From Bosea vestrisii (GTDB taxonomy: Bacteria; Pseudomonadota; Alphaproteobacteria; Rhizobiales; Beijerinckiaceae), in the NCBI RefSeq assembly GCF_030144325.1, contig NZ_CP126307.1, positions 2,790,001 through 2,854,000 on the forward strand: a stretch of 64,000 nucleotides of DNA, given 5' to 3'. Under the pieces are notes generated by a model. It was not told the origin of the DNA, searched no databases, and saw only the letters and a list, made by a program, of their open reading frames with translations. A program made the translations under genes and the position numbers. Within the stretch, counting starts at the first letter, position 1; every line of letters starts with the position of its first letter. Shown here in pieces: positions 9,174 through 18,637 of this stretch.

Positions 9174-10433
9174 ATGCGCGGCTTTCGCGGACTGGTTCTG
9201 GGTGTGTTGATGTCGGTCGGCGCCATTGCCGGCGCGCGCGCCCAGGCGGTCGAGATCGAGTACTGGCAATATGTGTTCGACGCCCGCATCAAGGCGATGA
9301 ACGAGTTGATCAAGCGCTTCGAGGCCGCCAATCCCGGCATCAAGGTCAAGCACACGACCTTCCCCTATGCCGACTACCAGACCAAGATCGCCGCCGCCGT
9401 CCCGGCCGGCCAGGGGCCGGACGTCGTGCAGCTCTATTATGGCTGGCTCGACAATTTTGTCGGCGCCAAGTTCATCCAGCCGCTGCCGCGCGACGCCTTC
9501 CCGCACGACGTGATCGAGAAGGAATTCTACCCGATCGTCCAGACGATGAAGCGCGGCGGCGAGTATTACGGCCTGCCGACCGCGGTCCGCACGCTCGCGC
9601 TGTTCTACAACAAGAAGCTGTTCCAGGAGGCCGGGCTCGACCCGAACAAGCCGCCGCAGACGCTCGACGAGTATCTCGAAGTCGCCAAGAAGACGGTGAA
9701 GCGCGACGCCACCGGCAATATGCTCTCGGCCGGCGCGGTGATCGACATGCCCGGCCAGGACCTGCACTGGTGGCGCGAGGTGCTGCTGCGCCAGATGGGC
9801 GGCAAGCCCTATTCCGACGACAACAAGACCATCGCTTATGACAGCGAGGCCGGCGCCAAGGCGCTGAACTGGTATGCCGACCTGCAGCGCGTCCACAAGG
9901 TCGGCCAGGCCGGCTTCATGGATGAGGGCCAGGCCGCCTTCCGCGCCGGCCGTGCCGCGATGACGGTCGACGGCTCCTTCCGCCTCGGCGCCTTCGGCGG
10001 CATCAAGAACTTCGAATGGGGCGTGACCGAGCTGCCTGCGAGCGCCGACGGCAAGCGCTCGAACTTCGCCAGCTACTGGGTCAACGCCATCACCGGCAAG
10101 CCGACCGGCGCCAAGCTCGAAGCCGCCAAGAAGTTCATGGCCTTCACGACCTCGCCGGAAGCGATGCAGGTTTGGCTCGACATGGTCGGCGAGCTTCCCG
10201 CCCGCAAGGCGGCGGCCGAGACCGAGAAGAACCTTAGCCACCCGATCTATGGCCCGTTCCTCAAGGCGCTGAACTATTCGCAGGCGACGGTCTTCGTCGA
10301 CGAGCTGGCGCAGCGCCAGGTCGGCCTCGACATGGCCAACCGGGTGTTCATCCAGAACCAGGACGCCAAGGCCTCGCTCGCCGAAGCGGCCAAGGCCGAG
10401 CAGGCAATCCTCGACCGCTTCTACAAGAAGTGA
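9174..10433 (+). CDS. Sugar ABC transporter substrate-binding protein (family 1)
   Basis: A 419-residue extracellular solute-binding protein of the maltose-binding class, first gene of the operon. The start at ATG 9174 follows GGGGAGGAAGA; an earlier in-frame ATG at 9135 lacks such a site. The Sec signal peptide MRGFRGLVLGVLMSVGA ends near ARAQA. Typical features are EIEYWQYVFDARIKAMNELI, PDVVQLYYGWLDNF and LFYNKKLFQEAGLDPNKPP. It delivers ligand to the two permeases that follow. The neighbouring kinase and SIS-domain genes suggest an amino sugar, glycated amine or sugar conjugate. Confidence 0.93.
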   Translation: MRGFRGLVLGVLMSVGAIAGARAQAVEIEYWQYVFDARIKAMNELIKRFEAANPGIKVKHTTFPYADYQTKIAAAVPAGQGPDVVQLYYGWLDNFVGAKFIQPLPRDAFPHDVIEKEFYPIVQTMKRGGEYYGLPTAVRTLALFYNKKLFQEAGLDPNKPPQTLDEYLEVAKKTVKRDATGNMLSAGAVIDMPGQDLHWWREVLLRQMGGKPYSDDNKTIAYDSEAGAKALNWYADLQRVHKVGQAGFMDEGQAAFRAGRAAMTVDGSFRLGAFGGIKNFEWGVTELPASADGKRSNFASYWVNAITGKPTGAKLEAAKKFMAFTTSPEAMQVWLDMVGELPARKAAAETEKNLSHPIYGPFLKALNYSQATVFVDELAQRQVGLDMANRVFIQNQDAKASLAEAAKAEQAILDRFYKK

Positions 10434-10475
10434 TCACGGCTGCCTGAAAGCCATTCCGACACGGCAGGACGCGCC

Positions 10476-11402
10476 ATGACCGCCAATACCGAAGTCGCTC
10501 GCTCCGGCGGGCGCCTCTGGCAGGGCCTCACCTTGCAGCAGAAGCAGGTGGTCTGGGCCTGGGGCTTCCTTGCCGTGCCGATCCTGTTCTATGGGCTGAT
10601 CCGCTTCTACCCGACGGTCGAGGCTTTCGTGATCTCGACCACGAACTGGAACCTGATGAACTCGCCGTCCTTCGTCGGGCTGGCGAACTTCAGGCGACTC
10701 ATGGCCGATCCGGTGTTCTGGCAGGTGTTCCGCAACACCTTCCTCTATCTGATCATCGGCACGCCGCTCAGCCTCGTCCTCGCCTTCACCATCGCCTACC
10801 ATCTCGACCGCGTCCGCTTCATGCACGGCTTCATCCGGGCGCTGTACTTCCTGCCCTTCCTGACCACGGCGACGGCGATGGCCTGGGTCTGGCGCTGGTT
10901 CTACCAGCCGGTGCCGATCGGCCTGATCAACGACGTCATCTCTTCCTTCGGCTTCTCGCAGCAGCCCTTCCTGCGCTCGACGACACAGGCGCTGCCGGCC
11001 GTGCTGGCGCCGGCGATCTGGGCCGGGCTCGGCTTCCAGGTGGTGATCTTCCTCGCCGGCCTGCGGGCCATCCCGACGACCTATTACGAGGCGGCGCGGA
11101 TCGACGGCGTCTCCGACTTTGCCATCCTCAGAAAGATCACCCTGCCCTTGCTCAAGCCGACGATCATCTTCCTCGTCGTCTTCTCCTCGATCGGCTTCCT
11201 GCGCATCTTCGACCAGGTCTACAACATGACCAGCGGCGATCCCGGCGGCCCGCTCAACGCGACCAAGCCGCTGGTGCTAATGATCTATCAGACCGCGTTC
11301 TCCTCCTTCGACATGGGCTATGCGGCGGCGCAGACGGTCGTGCTCTTCCTCGTGCTGCTCTGCGTCTCGCTGCTGCAGCTGCGCCTGCTGAGGGATCGCT
11401 GA
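10476..11402 (+). CDS. Sugar ABC transporter permease (MalF/UgpA type)
   Basis: A 308-residue inner-membrane permease with about six transmembrane helices. The cytoplasmic EAA loop, which contacts the ATPase, is visible as YYEAARIDGVSDFAILRKIT. It pairs with the next gene, whose ATG shares one base with this stop codon, so the two are translationally coupled. It sits 42 bp after the binding-protein gene, consistent with one operon. Confidence 0.93.
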   Translation: MTANTEVARSGGRLWQGLTLQQKQVVWAWGFLAVPILFYGLIRFYPTVEAFVISTTNWNLMNSPSFVGLANFRRLMADPVFWQVFRNTFLYLIIGTPLSLVLAFTIAYHLDRVRFMHGFIRALYFLPFLTTATAMAWVWRWFYQPVPIGLINDVISSFGFSQQPFLRSTTQALPAVLAPAIWAGLGFQVVIFLAGLRAIPTTYYEAARIDGVSDFAILRKITLPLLKPTIIFLVVFSSIGFLRIFDQVYNMTSGDPGGPLNATKPLVLMIYQTAFSSFDMGYAAAQTVVLFLVLLCVSLLQLRLLRDR

Positions 11403-12238
11403 TGACCGGCACCACCCTCACCCATCGCTTCGCGCCAGGCCGCGTCTTCGTCTGGCTGCTGCTGCTCGCCGGCGGCCTGTTGATGCTGACGCCGCTGCTC
11501 TTCATGTTCTCGACCTCGTTAAAGGACTCGGCCGACATCTACGATCTTCGGCTGATCCCGGCGGCGCCGACGCTCGACAACTACAAGACCGTGCTCTCGG
11601 ACGGGCGCTTCCTGCGCTGGTTCTGGAACTCGCTGGCGATCGCGACCATCGTCACCCTGTCGAACGTCTTCTTCGACAGCCTGGTCGGCTACACCCTCGC
11701 CAAGTTCCAGTTCCGCGGCCGCTATCTCGTCTTCCTGGCGATCCTCTCGACCCTGATGATCCCGACCGAGATGCTGGTCATTCCCTGGTACGTCATGGCG
11801 AAGAACTTCGGCTGGCTCGACAGCTACTGGGGCATCATGTTCCCGGGCATGATGACCGCCTTCGGCACCTTCCTGATGAAGCAGTTCTTCGAGACGGTGC
11901 CGAACGACTTCCTCGAGGCGGCGCGCGTCGACGGGCTCAACGAGTTCGCGATCTTCTGGCGCATCGCTTTGCCGCTGGTGACGCCGGCGCTGTCGGCGCT
12001 GGCGATTTTCACCTTCCTCAGCAACTGGACGGCCTTCATCTGGCCGCTGATCGTCACGACGAGCAAGGAACTCTACACGCTCCCGGTCGGGCTCGCCTCC
12101 TTCGCGGTCGAATCGCAGATCCAGTGGGAGCTGATCATGACTGGGGCGGCGCTGGCGACGATCCCGACGCTCGCCGTCTTCCTGCTGCTCCAGCGCTACA
12201 TCGTCCGCGGCGTCGTGCTCGCCGGGCTCAAGGGATGA
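11402..12238 (+). CDS. Sugar ABC transporter permease (MalG/UgpE type)
   Basis: A 278-residue second permease subunit. Its EAA loop reads FLEAARVDGLNEFAIFWRIALP. There are six predicted membrane helices, and the C-terminus LLLQRYIVRGVVLAGLKG is the standard MalG-family end. It overlaps the previous stop by one base and the next start by four (ATGA), so the operon is tightly coupled. Confidence 0.93.
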   Translation: MTGTTLTHRFAPGRVFVWLLLLAGGLLMLTPLLFMFSTSLKDSADIYDLRLIPAAPTLDNYKTVLSDGRFLRWFWNSLAIATIVTLSNVFFDSLVGYTLAKFQFRGRYLVFLAILSTLMIPTEMLVIPWYVMAKNFGWLDSYWGIMFPGMMTAFGTFLMKQFFETVPNDFLEAARVDGLNEFAIFWRIALPLVTPALSALAIFTFLSNWTAFIWPLIVTTSKELYTLPVGLASFAVESQIQWELIMTGAALATIPTLAVFLLLQRYIVRGVVLAGLKG

Positions 12239-13761
12239 ATGCGATGACCGCCCACACCGATCCGCGCACCAGCGACAGCACCGTCTTCCCCGATCCGGTC
12301 TACAAGGAGACGGTGCTGCGCCCGCTCTTCGACGCGGTGAAGACCCATCATGTCGAGGGCTTCCGCGCCGTCGACCGCGCCCATCTCGTCATGCTGGCCG
12401 AGACCGGCATCCTGTCGCGCGAGACGGCGTCCGGCATCGCACGTGCCCTGAGCGAGATCGAGCGCGAGATCGACCCGGCGACGCTGACCTATACCGGCGA
12501 GGTCGAGGATTATTTCTTCCTGGTCGAAGCGGAGCTGCGCAAACGCCTGAAAGCCGACGACAATGGCCGGCTGCACACCGGCCGCTCGCGCAACGACATC
12601 GAGCACACCCTGTTCAAGCTGGCGCTGAAGCCCCGGCTCGACAAGCTCGCCAGCCAGCTGCGCGCCCTGATCGGCGCTGCGCTGACGCTGGCGGAGCGGG
12701 AGAAGGCGACGCTGATCGTCGCCTATACCCACGGCCAGCCGGCCCAGCCCTCGACGCTCGGCCATTACCTCTCGGCCGCGATCGAGGTGATGCTGCGCGA
12801 CCATCAGCGCGTGGTGCAGGCGCGCGAGCTTCTCGATCTCTGCCCGCTCGGCGCCGCCGCGATCACCACCTCGGGCTTCCCGCTCGACCGCCATCGCACC
12901 GCGCATCTGCTCGGCTTCAAGGCGCCCTTGCAGAACTCCTATGGCTGCATCGCTGCGGTTGATTACGTCACCGGCGTCTTCAGCGCGGTCGAGCTGGTCT
13001 TCCTGCATCTCGGCCGGCTGATTCAGGATCTGCAGTTCTGGACCGCCTTCGAGGTCGGCCAGATCTATGTGCCCAATGCCTTCGTGCAGATCTCCTCGAT
13101 CATGCCGCAGAAGCGCAATCCGGTGCCGATCGAGCATCTGCGCCATCTCGCCTCGCAAACGGTGAGCCGCGCCCGGCTCGTGCGCGACGTCGTCCACAAC
13201 ACGCCGTTCACCGACATGAACGACTCAGAGGGCGAGACCCAGGAAGCCGGCTACCAGAGCTTCGAGAGCGGTGGGCGCGTGCTCGATCTCCTCGCAGCGT
13301 TGTTGCCGGCGCTCTCGGTCGACAGCCGCCGTGTCGCCGAGACCATCCGGCGTTCCTGCATCACCATCACCGAACTCGCCGATACGCTGGTACGCAAAGA
13401 AAACCTCTCCTTCCGCGCCGCCCATGAAGTCGCCTCGGCGGTGGCGCGCGCCGTCGTCGCCAGAGATGGCGACCTGCCGCGCGATGGCTACGAGCCCTTC
13501 GCCGAAGCCTTCCGCCACGTTGCCAGCCGCGAACCGACCCTGACGCGCGAGGACTTCGCTACCGCCGTCTCGCCCGAGAACTTCGTCGCCCTGCGCGAGC
13601 GCTTCGGCGGACCGGGTCCCAAGGCACTGGGCGAAGCGCTCGCCTTCTATCGCGCCGAGCTTACCGCAGCCGAAGACGCCGCCAGCATTATCGCCAAGCG
13701 CGAAGAAGTCGCGCGCCGCGAGCTCGATACCGCCTTCACCGCTCTCGCAGGAGCCGCCTGA
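12235..13761 (+). CDS. Argininosuccinate lyase-like enzyme inside a sugar operon
   Basis: A 508-residue member of the fumarase/aspartase superfamily, which eliminates fumarate from N- or C-substituted succinates. The three signature regions are present: LHTGRSRNDIEHT (about residues 112-124), TYTHGQPAQPSTLGHYLS, and the flexible serine loop SSIMPQKRNPVPIEHL (about 285-300). The usual Gln of argininosuccinate lyase TGRSRNDQ is Ile here, and the protein is longer than the usual 460-470 residues with an extended C-terminus. It lies between permease and ATPase genes, overlapping both, far from any arginine gene. This points to a catabolic lyase acting on an imported N-succinyl (aspartyl) conjugate, like the EDDS lyases of related bacteria. 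The start is set at ATG 12235, overlapping the permease stop; ATG 12244 is also possible. Confidence 0.85.
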   Translation: MNAMTAHTDPRTSDSTVFPDPVYKETVLRPLFDAVKTHHVEGFRAVDRAHLVMLAETGILSRETASGIARALSEIEREIDPATLTYTGEVEDYFFLVEAELRKRLKADDNGRLHTGRSRNDIEHTLFKLALKPRLDKLASQLRALIGAALTLAEREKATLIVAYTHGQPAQPSTLGHYLSAAIEVMLRDHQRVVQARELLDLCPLGAAAITTSGFPLDRHRTAHLLGFKAPLQNSYGCIAAVDYVTGVFSAVELVFLHLGRLIQDLQFWTAFEVGQIYVPNAFVQISSIMPQKRNPVPIEHLRHLASQTVSRARLVRDVVHNTPFTDMNDSEGETQEAGYQSFESGGRVLDLLAALLPALSVDSRRVAETIRRSCITITELADTLVRKENLSFRAAHEVASAVARAVVARDGDLPRDGYEPFAEAFRHVASREPTLTREDFATAVSPENFVALRERFGGPGPKALGEALAFYRAELTAAEDAASIIAKREEVARRELDTAFTALAGAA

Positions 13762-14828
13762 TGGCCGGGATCGCGATCGACAAGCTGGTCAAGCGCTATG
13801 GCGCGACGCAGGTCGTACACGGCATCGACCTGACGATCGAGGATGGCGAGTTCGTCGTCTTCGTCGGCCCCTCCGGCTGCGGCAAGTCGACGACCTTGCG
13901 CATGATCGCTGGGCTCGAGGACATCAACGACGGCACGATCTCGATCGGCGGCCAGGTCGTAAACCGGCTCGAGCCGAAAGAGCGGAACATCGCCATGGTG
14001 TTCCAGAACTATGCCATCTACCCGCATATGAGCGTCGCCGAGAACATTGCTTTCGGCCTCTACACCTCCGGGCTCGACAAGGCCGCTAAGCGCAAGCGCG
14101 TCGAGGAGGTCGGCGAGGTACTGGGCCTGACGCCGCTGCTGGAGCGCCGCCCTTCGGCGCTTTCGGGCGGCCAGCGCCAGCGTGTCGCCATCGGCCGCGC
14201 CATGGTCCGCGATCCCGCCGTATTCCTGTTCGACGAGCCGCTTTCCAATCTCGACGCACAGCTCCGCGCGCAGATGCGGCTCGAGATCAAGCGCCTGCAC
14301 CAGCGGCTTGGCACCACCATCGTCTTCGTCACCCACGACCAGGTCGAGGCGATGACGCTCGCCGACCGGATCGTGGTGATGCGCGACGGCCATATCCTCC
14401 AGGTCGGCGCGCCGATGGAGCTCTACGAGAAGCCGACGGATGTCTTCACCGCCCGCTTCATCGGCTCGCCGACGATGAACATCGTTCCCGCAAAGGCGAC
14501 GGCGGAGGCTGGCCGCAGCACGCTGCAGCTCGGTGAAACCCCACTCCCCTGGTCCGGCGCACTGCCGGCCGACATCCTCGTCGGCGTCCGGCCACAGGAG
14601 CTGCGCGTGCTGGAGCAAGGCGAAGGCGCCGACCTCGTCCTCTCCGGCACGGTCGCGGTCGTCGAGCCGCTCGGACCGGAGACCTTCGTGCATGTCGAGG
14701 CTGAAGGCGGGCTGCTGCTCGCCTCGGCTTCGGCCAAGCACCCGCCCGCCGTCGGCAGCGCCGTCAGGCTCGGCGCCCCGGCCTCAGGCTTGCGCCTGTT
14801 CGACGCCAAGAGCGAGCGCGCCTTGTGA
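13761..14828 (+). CDS. Sugar ABC transporter ATP-binding protein (UgpC/MalK type)
   Basis: A 355-residue ATPase. Walker A is GPSGCGKSTT, the Q-loop is VFQNYAIYPHMS, the ABC signature is LSGGQRQRV, Walker B is VFLFDEPLSNLDAQLR and the switch His is in VTHD. A C-terminal TOBE/regulatory domain (VGVRPQELRVLEQGEGADLVLSG) is present. It overlaps the lyase stop by one base. It is the only sugar-type ABC ATPase in the window, so it may also energise the ATPase-less ABC transporter at 21457-24698. Confidence 0.95.
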   Translation: MAGIAIDKLVKRYGATQVVHGIDLTIEDGEFVVFVGPSGCGKSTTLRMIAGLEDINDGTISIGGQVVNRLEPKERNIAMVFQNYAIYPHMSVAENIAFGLYTSGLDKAAKRKRVEEVGEVLGLTPLLERRPSALSGGQRQRVAIGRAMVRDPAVFLFDEPLSNLDAQLRAQMRLEIKRLHQRLGTTIVFVTHDQVEAMTLADRIVVMRDGHILQVGAPMELYEKPTDVFTARFIGSPTMNIVPAKATAEAGRSTLQLGETPLPWSGALPADILVGVRPQELRVLEQGEGADLVLSGTVAVVEPLGPETFVHVEAEGGLLLASASAKHPPAVGSAVRLGAPASGLRLFDAKSERAL

Positions 14829-15784
14829 CCTCCCGGCTATCTCGGCCGGACGGGCTCGTGCTGAGCACCGGCCGACTCTATTGCGATCTCGTTTTCCGCG
14901 GGCTGGACGCGATGCCGCGCCTCGGCGAGGAACGCTTCGCCGATGAGGTCGCGGTCGTGCCGGGCGGCGGCGGCTTCATCACCGCCGCCCATCTCGTCGG
15001 GCTCGGCCGTGCTGCCGCTTTGCTTGCACGTCTTGGCGAAGACCCGTTCTCACAATCGCTTCTGCCCGCGCTTGAGGGCAGCGGCGTCGATCTCGCCTTT
15101 CTGGAGCGTGCCGTCGATGCCGGGCCGCAGCTCACTGTCGCCATGGTGCGGGACGGCGAGCGCGCCTTCCTCTCCCGGCGCGCCGGCTCCGCTCGTCCGG
15201 CGACGCTTCCCGCTGCGCTCGGCGATGTCCGCGCCTGCCACCTCCATATCGCCGAATTCGCGACGCTGGCCGAGATCCCGCCTCTGGTGACCGACGCCAG
15301 GCATCATGGCCTCAGCGTCTCGCTCGATCCGAGCTGGGACGACACGCTGATCCGCTCGCCCGACCTCGTCGCGCGCTGCACCGGCGTCGATGTCTTCCTG
15401 CCGAATGCATCCGAAGCCCGCGCGATCGCGGCCTGTGATGATCTCGACGAGGCAGGCCGGCGGCTCGCCCGGCATTTTTCGCTGGTGGCGATCAAGGATG
15501 GCGGCGCCGGTGCCCGCCTCTATCAGGGCAATGAGCGCCTTACGCTTCCCGCCGCACCCTGCCAGGCGGTGCTCGACACGACCGGCGCAGGTGACGCCTT
15601 CAACGCCGGCTTCCTCTCAGCTTGGCTCGCCGGGAGGATGCCCGAACGCGCCCTCGCCCAAGGCATCGCCTGTGGTACGCTCTCCGTCCAGAGTGTCGGC
15701 GGCGCCGGCCGCAAGCTGGACCCGCGCCAGGTCGCTCTCATCGCCGATCAATTGCTCGAAGGGCCCTTGCGCCGCCATGGCTGA
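14825..15784 (+). CDS. PfkB-family carbohydrate kinase
   Basis: A 319-residue ribokinase-like kinase. The N-terminal substrate region VVPGGGGFITAAHLVGLG and the C-terminal ATP/anion-hole motif DTTGAGDAFNAGFL, with the catalytic Asp, are intact. The start is GTG at 14825 within a GTGA overlap with the ATPase stop. It probably phosphorylates the imported sugar or the product of the upstream lyase before the SIS-domain enzyme acts. The kinase-plus-SIS arrangement recalls the FrlD/FrlB and FraD/FraB pairs that degrade fructosamines, but the substrate is not proven. Confidence 0.9.
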   Translation: MTSRLSRPDGLVLSTGRLYCDLVFRGLDAMPRLGEERFADEVAVVPGGGGFITAAHLVGLGRAAALLARLGEDPFSQSLLPALEGSGVDLAFLERAVDAGPQLTVAMVRDGERAFLSRRAGSARPATLPAALGDVRACHLHIAEFATLAEIPPLVTDARHHGLSVSLDPSWDDTLIRSPDLVARCTGVDVFLPNASEARAIAACDDLDEAGRRLARHFSLVAIKDGGAGARLYQGNERLTLPAAPCQAVLDTTGAGDAFNAGFLSAWLAGRMPERALAQGIACGTLSVQSVGGAGRKLDPRQVALIADQLLEGPLRRHG

Positions 15785-16802
15785 CGCCCTGCTCACTTGC
15801 GAGGCGGCGGAAGCCGCCGCTGTCGCACGCCGCCAATTCACCGAGAATGGCGCGATCATCGCCGATCTCGTCCAGCGCCTGCGCATCAAGCGGCCGGCTT
15901 TCGTCGCGACCTGCGCCCGCGGTTCCTCCGACCATGCCGCGACCTATGGCAAATACCTGATCGAGCGGGCGCTCGGCCTGCCCGTCGCTTCGCTGGGACC
16001 GAGCCTCGCTTCGGTCTATGGCGGCGAACTCGACCTCTCTCGCGCCCTGTTCATCGCCGTCTCGCAGTCGGGCCGCAGCCCCGATGCGCTGCTGCTGACC
16101 GAGGCTGCGAAGCGGGCCGGGGCATTCGTAGTCGGCTTCGTCAACGACGAGACGTCCCCCCTCGCCGGCATGGTCGACATGCTCGTGCCGCTACGAGCGG
16201 GGCCCGAACGCAGCGTCGCCGCGACCAAGAGCTTCCTCGCCACCTGCCTCGCCTTCTTGCATCTGACAGCGGAATGGGCACGGGACGAAGCCTTGTCCTC
16301 TGCCCTGACGCAGGCGCCCGAGGTGCTCGACGCCGCCGGATGCTGCGACTGGAAGCCGGCCCTGCTGTCCTGGCGCGAGGCTCGCAGCCTCTATGTGATC
16401 GGCCGGGGCCTTAGTTTCGGCATCGCCCAGGAGATCGCGCTCAAGTTCAAGGAAACGTGCCGCATCCATGCCGAGGCCTTCAGCGCCGCCGAGGTGCTGC
16501 ACGGACCGCTGGCACTGGTCGGGCCCGGCTTCCCGGCGCTGGCGCTCGATCCGGGCGATGAAGGCAGCGAGAGCGTTTGCGCCGCGGCTACCGCCTTCAC
16601 CGGCCTCGGCGCCGATCTGCGCTATGCCGGCAGTGGTGCCGGCTCAGAAGAGAACCTGCCACTACCACCAGACCTGCCAGCGGCATTGCTGCCGCTGGCA
16701 CAGGTTCGCGCCTTCTACGGCGCTGTCGCGGCGCTGGCAGAGAGTCGCGGCCTCGACCCCGATCGTCCGCCCCACCTCTCGAAGGTGACGCGGACGGTGT
16801 GA
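15777..16802 (+). CDS. SIS-domain sugar isomerase/deaminase (GlmS C-terminal-like)
   Basis: A 341-residue protein with two SIS domains and no glutaminase domain. The motifs ATCARGSSDHAATYGKYLIE, ISQSGRSPDALLL (seen as AVSQSGRSPDALLL) and the ERSVAATKSF block with catalytic residues are clear. The second SIS domain (YVIGRGLSFGIAQEIALKFKE, AEVLHGPLALV) is also complete. Relatives include NagB-II glucosamine-6-phosphate deaminases and FrlB-type deglycases, which release an amine from a phosphorylated amino sugar. It overlaps the kinase by 8 bp and is the last gene of the operon; the convergent TRAP gene starts 7 bp on. Confidence 0.88.
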   Translation: MADALLTCEAAEAAAVARRQFTENGAIIADLVQRLRIKRPAFVATCARGSSDHAATYGKYLIERALGLPVASLGPSLASVYGGELDLSRALFIAVSQSGRSPDALLLTEAAKRAGAFVVGFVNDETSPLAGMVDMLVPLRAGPERSVAATKSFLATCLAFLHLTAEWARDEALSSALTQAPEVLDAAGCCDWKPALLSWREARSLYVIGRGLSFGIAQEIALKFKETCRIHAEAFSAAEVLHGPLALVGPGFPALALDPGDEGSESVCAAATAFTGLGADLRYAGSGAGSEENLPLPPDLPAALLPLAQVRAFYGAVAALAESRGLDPDRPPHLSKVTRTV

Positions 16803-16809
16803 GCTCGCG

Positions 16810-18096
16810 CTATCTGCCGAGCACGAGGTTCGGCAGCCAGGTCGTCAGCGGCGGCCACAGCGTGATCGCGGCCAGCACCGCGAGCAGCGGGATCAGCCAG
16901 GGCACGATCGCGCGCGACATCGCCTCGAACGAGATCTTGGCGATCTTCGAGGTGACGAAGAGCACGACCCCGACCGGCGGCGTGATCGTGCCGATCATCA
17001 GGTTGAGCACGAAGATCAGGCCGAACTGGATCGGGTCGATGCCGAACTGCGCCGCTGCGGGTGTCAGGATCGGGATCAGGATCAGCATCGCCGCCAGCGC
17101 TTCCATGAAGCAGCCGACGAAGAGCAGCAGCAGATTGACGATTAGGAGGAACATCAACGGGTTGCCGGCGAGGTCGACCAGCATCGGCCCGACCGTCTGC
17201 GGGATGCGCGAGATCGACAGGCACCAGCCGAGTGCCGCGGCTGTCATCACCAGCGCCAGCACGACACCGGTGGTCTCGACCGTCTGCACCACCAACTCGG
17301 GCAGGTCGTTGAGCGAGAAGCTCCGATAGACGAAGAGGCCGAGCACGATCGCATAGGCGGTCGCGACCGCCGCGGCCTCCGTCGGGGTGAAAATACCGGC
17401 CATCATCCCGCCGAACAGGATCACCGGCGTCATCAGCGCCCAATGCGCTTCCTTGTAGGCGACCCAGAGCTGTGCCGCGCCGGGGAAAGGATGGCGCGGC
17501 AGATCGCGCTTCCTGGCGATATAGACCACCATCGCCATCAGCGCGCCCGCCATCAGCAGGCCCGGGATGACGCCGGCAAGGAAGAGCCCGCCGATCGAGA
17601 CATCGGCAGAGACGCCATAGATCACCATCGGCAGCGAGGGCGGGATGATCGGCCCGATCGTGGCGGAGGCGGCCGTGATCGCTGCCGCCGTCTCGGCGTC
17701 GTAACCCTCGTCCTGCATCGCCTTGATCTCGAGCGTGCCGACGCCGCCGGCATCGGCCACCGCCGAGCCCGACATGCCGGCGAAGATCACGCTGGCGAGG
17801 ATGTTGGCGTGGCAGAGCCCGCCGCGCAGCCAGCCGACGCAGGCTGTGGCGAAGGCGAAGATCCGGTCGGTGATCCCCGCCGAATTCATGATGTTGCCCA
17901 TCAGGATGAAGAGGGGCGCCGCCAGCAGCGGGAAGGAGTTGGCCGATTGCGCGATCTTCTGCGGCACGATCCCGAGCGGGAAGCCGCCAAAGAAGGCGAA
18001 GGCAACCGCGGCCAGGCCCATCGAGACGAAGAGGGGCACGCCCATCAGCAGGGCGATGAACCAGACCGGCAGGATCTGCAGCATCAAGGTGCTCAT
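16810..18096 (-). CDS. dctM: TRAP transporter large permease (DctM)
   Basis: A 428-residue, roughly 12-helix membrane protein of the tripartite ATP-independent periplasmic family. Family hallmarks are FPLLAAPLFILMGNIMNSAGIT, IFAGMSGSAVADAGGVGTLEI and TIGPIIPPSLPMVIYG. It drives Na+- or H+-coupled uptake of organic acids delivered by the binding protein encoded upstream. The start at ATG 18096 overlaps the small-permease stop by four bases (ATGA), which rules out the longer open frame. Confidence 0.94.
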   Translation of the reverse strand: MSTLMLQILPVWFIALLMGVPLFVSMGLAAVAFAFFGGFPLGIVPQKIAQSANSFPLLAAPLFILMGNIMNSAGITDRIFAFATACVGWLRGGLCHANILASVIFAGMSGSAVADAGGVGTLEIKAMQDEGYDAETAAAITAASATIGPIIPPSLPMVIYGVSADVSIGGLFLAGVIPGLLMAGALMAMVVYIARKRDLPRHPFPGAAQLWVAYKEAHWALMTPVILFGGMMAGIFTPTEAAAVATAYAIVLGLFVYRSFSLNDLPELVVQTVETTGVVLALVMTAAALGWCLSISRIPQTVGPMLVDLAGNPLMFLLIVNLLLLFVGCFMEALAAMLILIPILTPAAAQFGIDPIQFGLIFVLNLMIGTITPPVGVVLFVTSKIAKISFEAMSRAIVPWLIPLLAVLAAITLWPPLTTWLPNLVLGR

Positions 18097-18590
18097 AGCG
18101 GCTGCGTCCCCGGCTCGGCAGTCTCGATCTTGCGGCCGGCGAGTACGTCGCCGATCTCGGCCAGTGCCTGCAGGATCAGCGCGAGGCCAGCTAGCGGCAT
18201 CACGACGTAAAGCGCCGCGCTCGAAACCGGCAGCGCGATCGATTCGACATCCCAGGTCCGCTCGATCAGGCCGAAAGAGTAGCGGACCAGAATCGCGGCG
18301 AAGAGGATGATCGCGGCTTGCGTCACGATTTCGAGCAGTCGCCCCGCCGATTTTGGCAGGAGGTCGGCGAAGACCGTGATCCGGATATGCGAGCGCCGCC
18401 TCGCCGCTATGATCCAGCCGACGAAGCCGGTCCAGACGAGGAGGTACTGCGCGAGCTCGTCGGTCCACGCGAGCGGAGCGTTGAGCTGGCGCGAGGCGAC
18501 GCCGAGCAGCACGGCGATTAGCAACGCCAATAACAAGCCGACCGCGGCGGCGCGCACGAGGCGATCTGTGAGAGTGACGAGGGATTTCAC
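18093..18590 (-). CDS. dctQ: TRAP transporter small permease (DctQ)
   Basis: A 165-residue four-helix membrane protein. The family pattern is APLAWTDELAQYLLVWTGFVG followed by a basic RRRSHIRI segment. It forms a complex with the large permease, whose start overlaps its stop. It follows dctP after 161 bp that contain a palindromic repeat. Confidence 0.92.
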   Translation of the reverse strand: MKSLVTLTDRLVRAAAVGLLLALLIAVLLGVASRQLNAPLAWTDELAQYLLVWTGFVGWIIAARRRSHIRITVFADLLPKSAGRLLEIVTQAAIILFAAILVRYSFGLIERTWDVESIALPVSSAALYVVMPLAGLALILQALAEIGDVLAGRKIETAEPGTQPL

Positions 18591-18637
18591 GGAATGACCG
18601 ACCTCAGCCTTGATGCCATTCGAAAGGGAGGCGCGCC

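Noticed and set aside
12235..13761. Housekeeping argininosuccinate lyase (argH)
   Set aside because: Operon context, longer length and the altered TGRSRND-x motif point to a catabolic paralogue, so no argH symbol is given.
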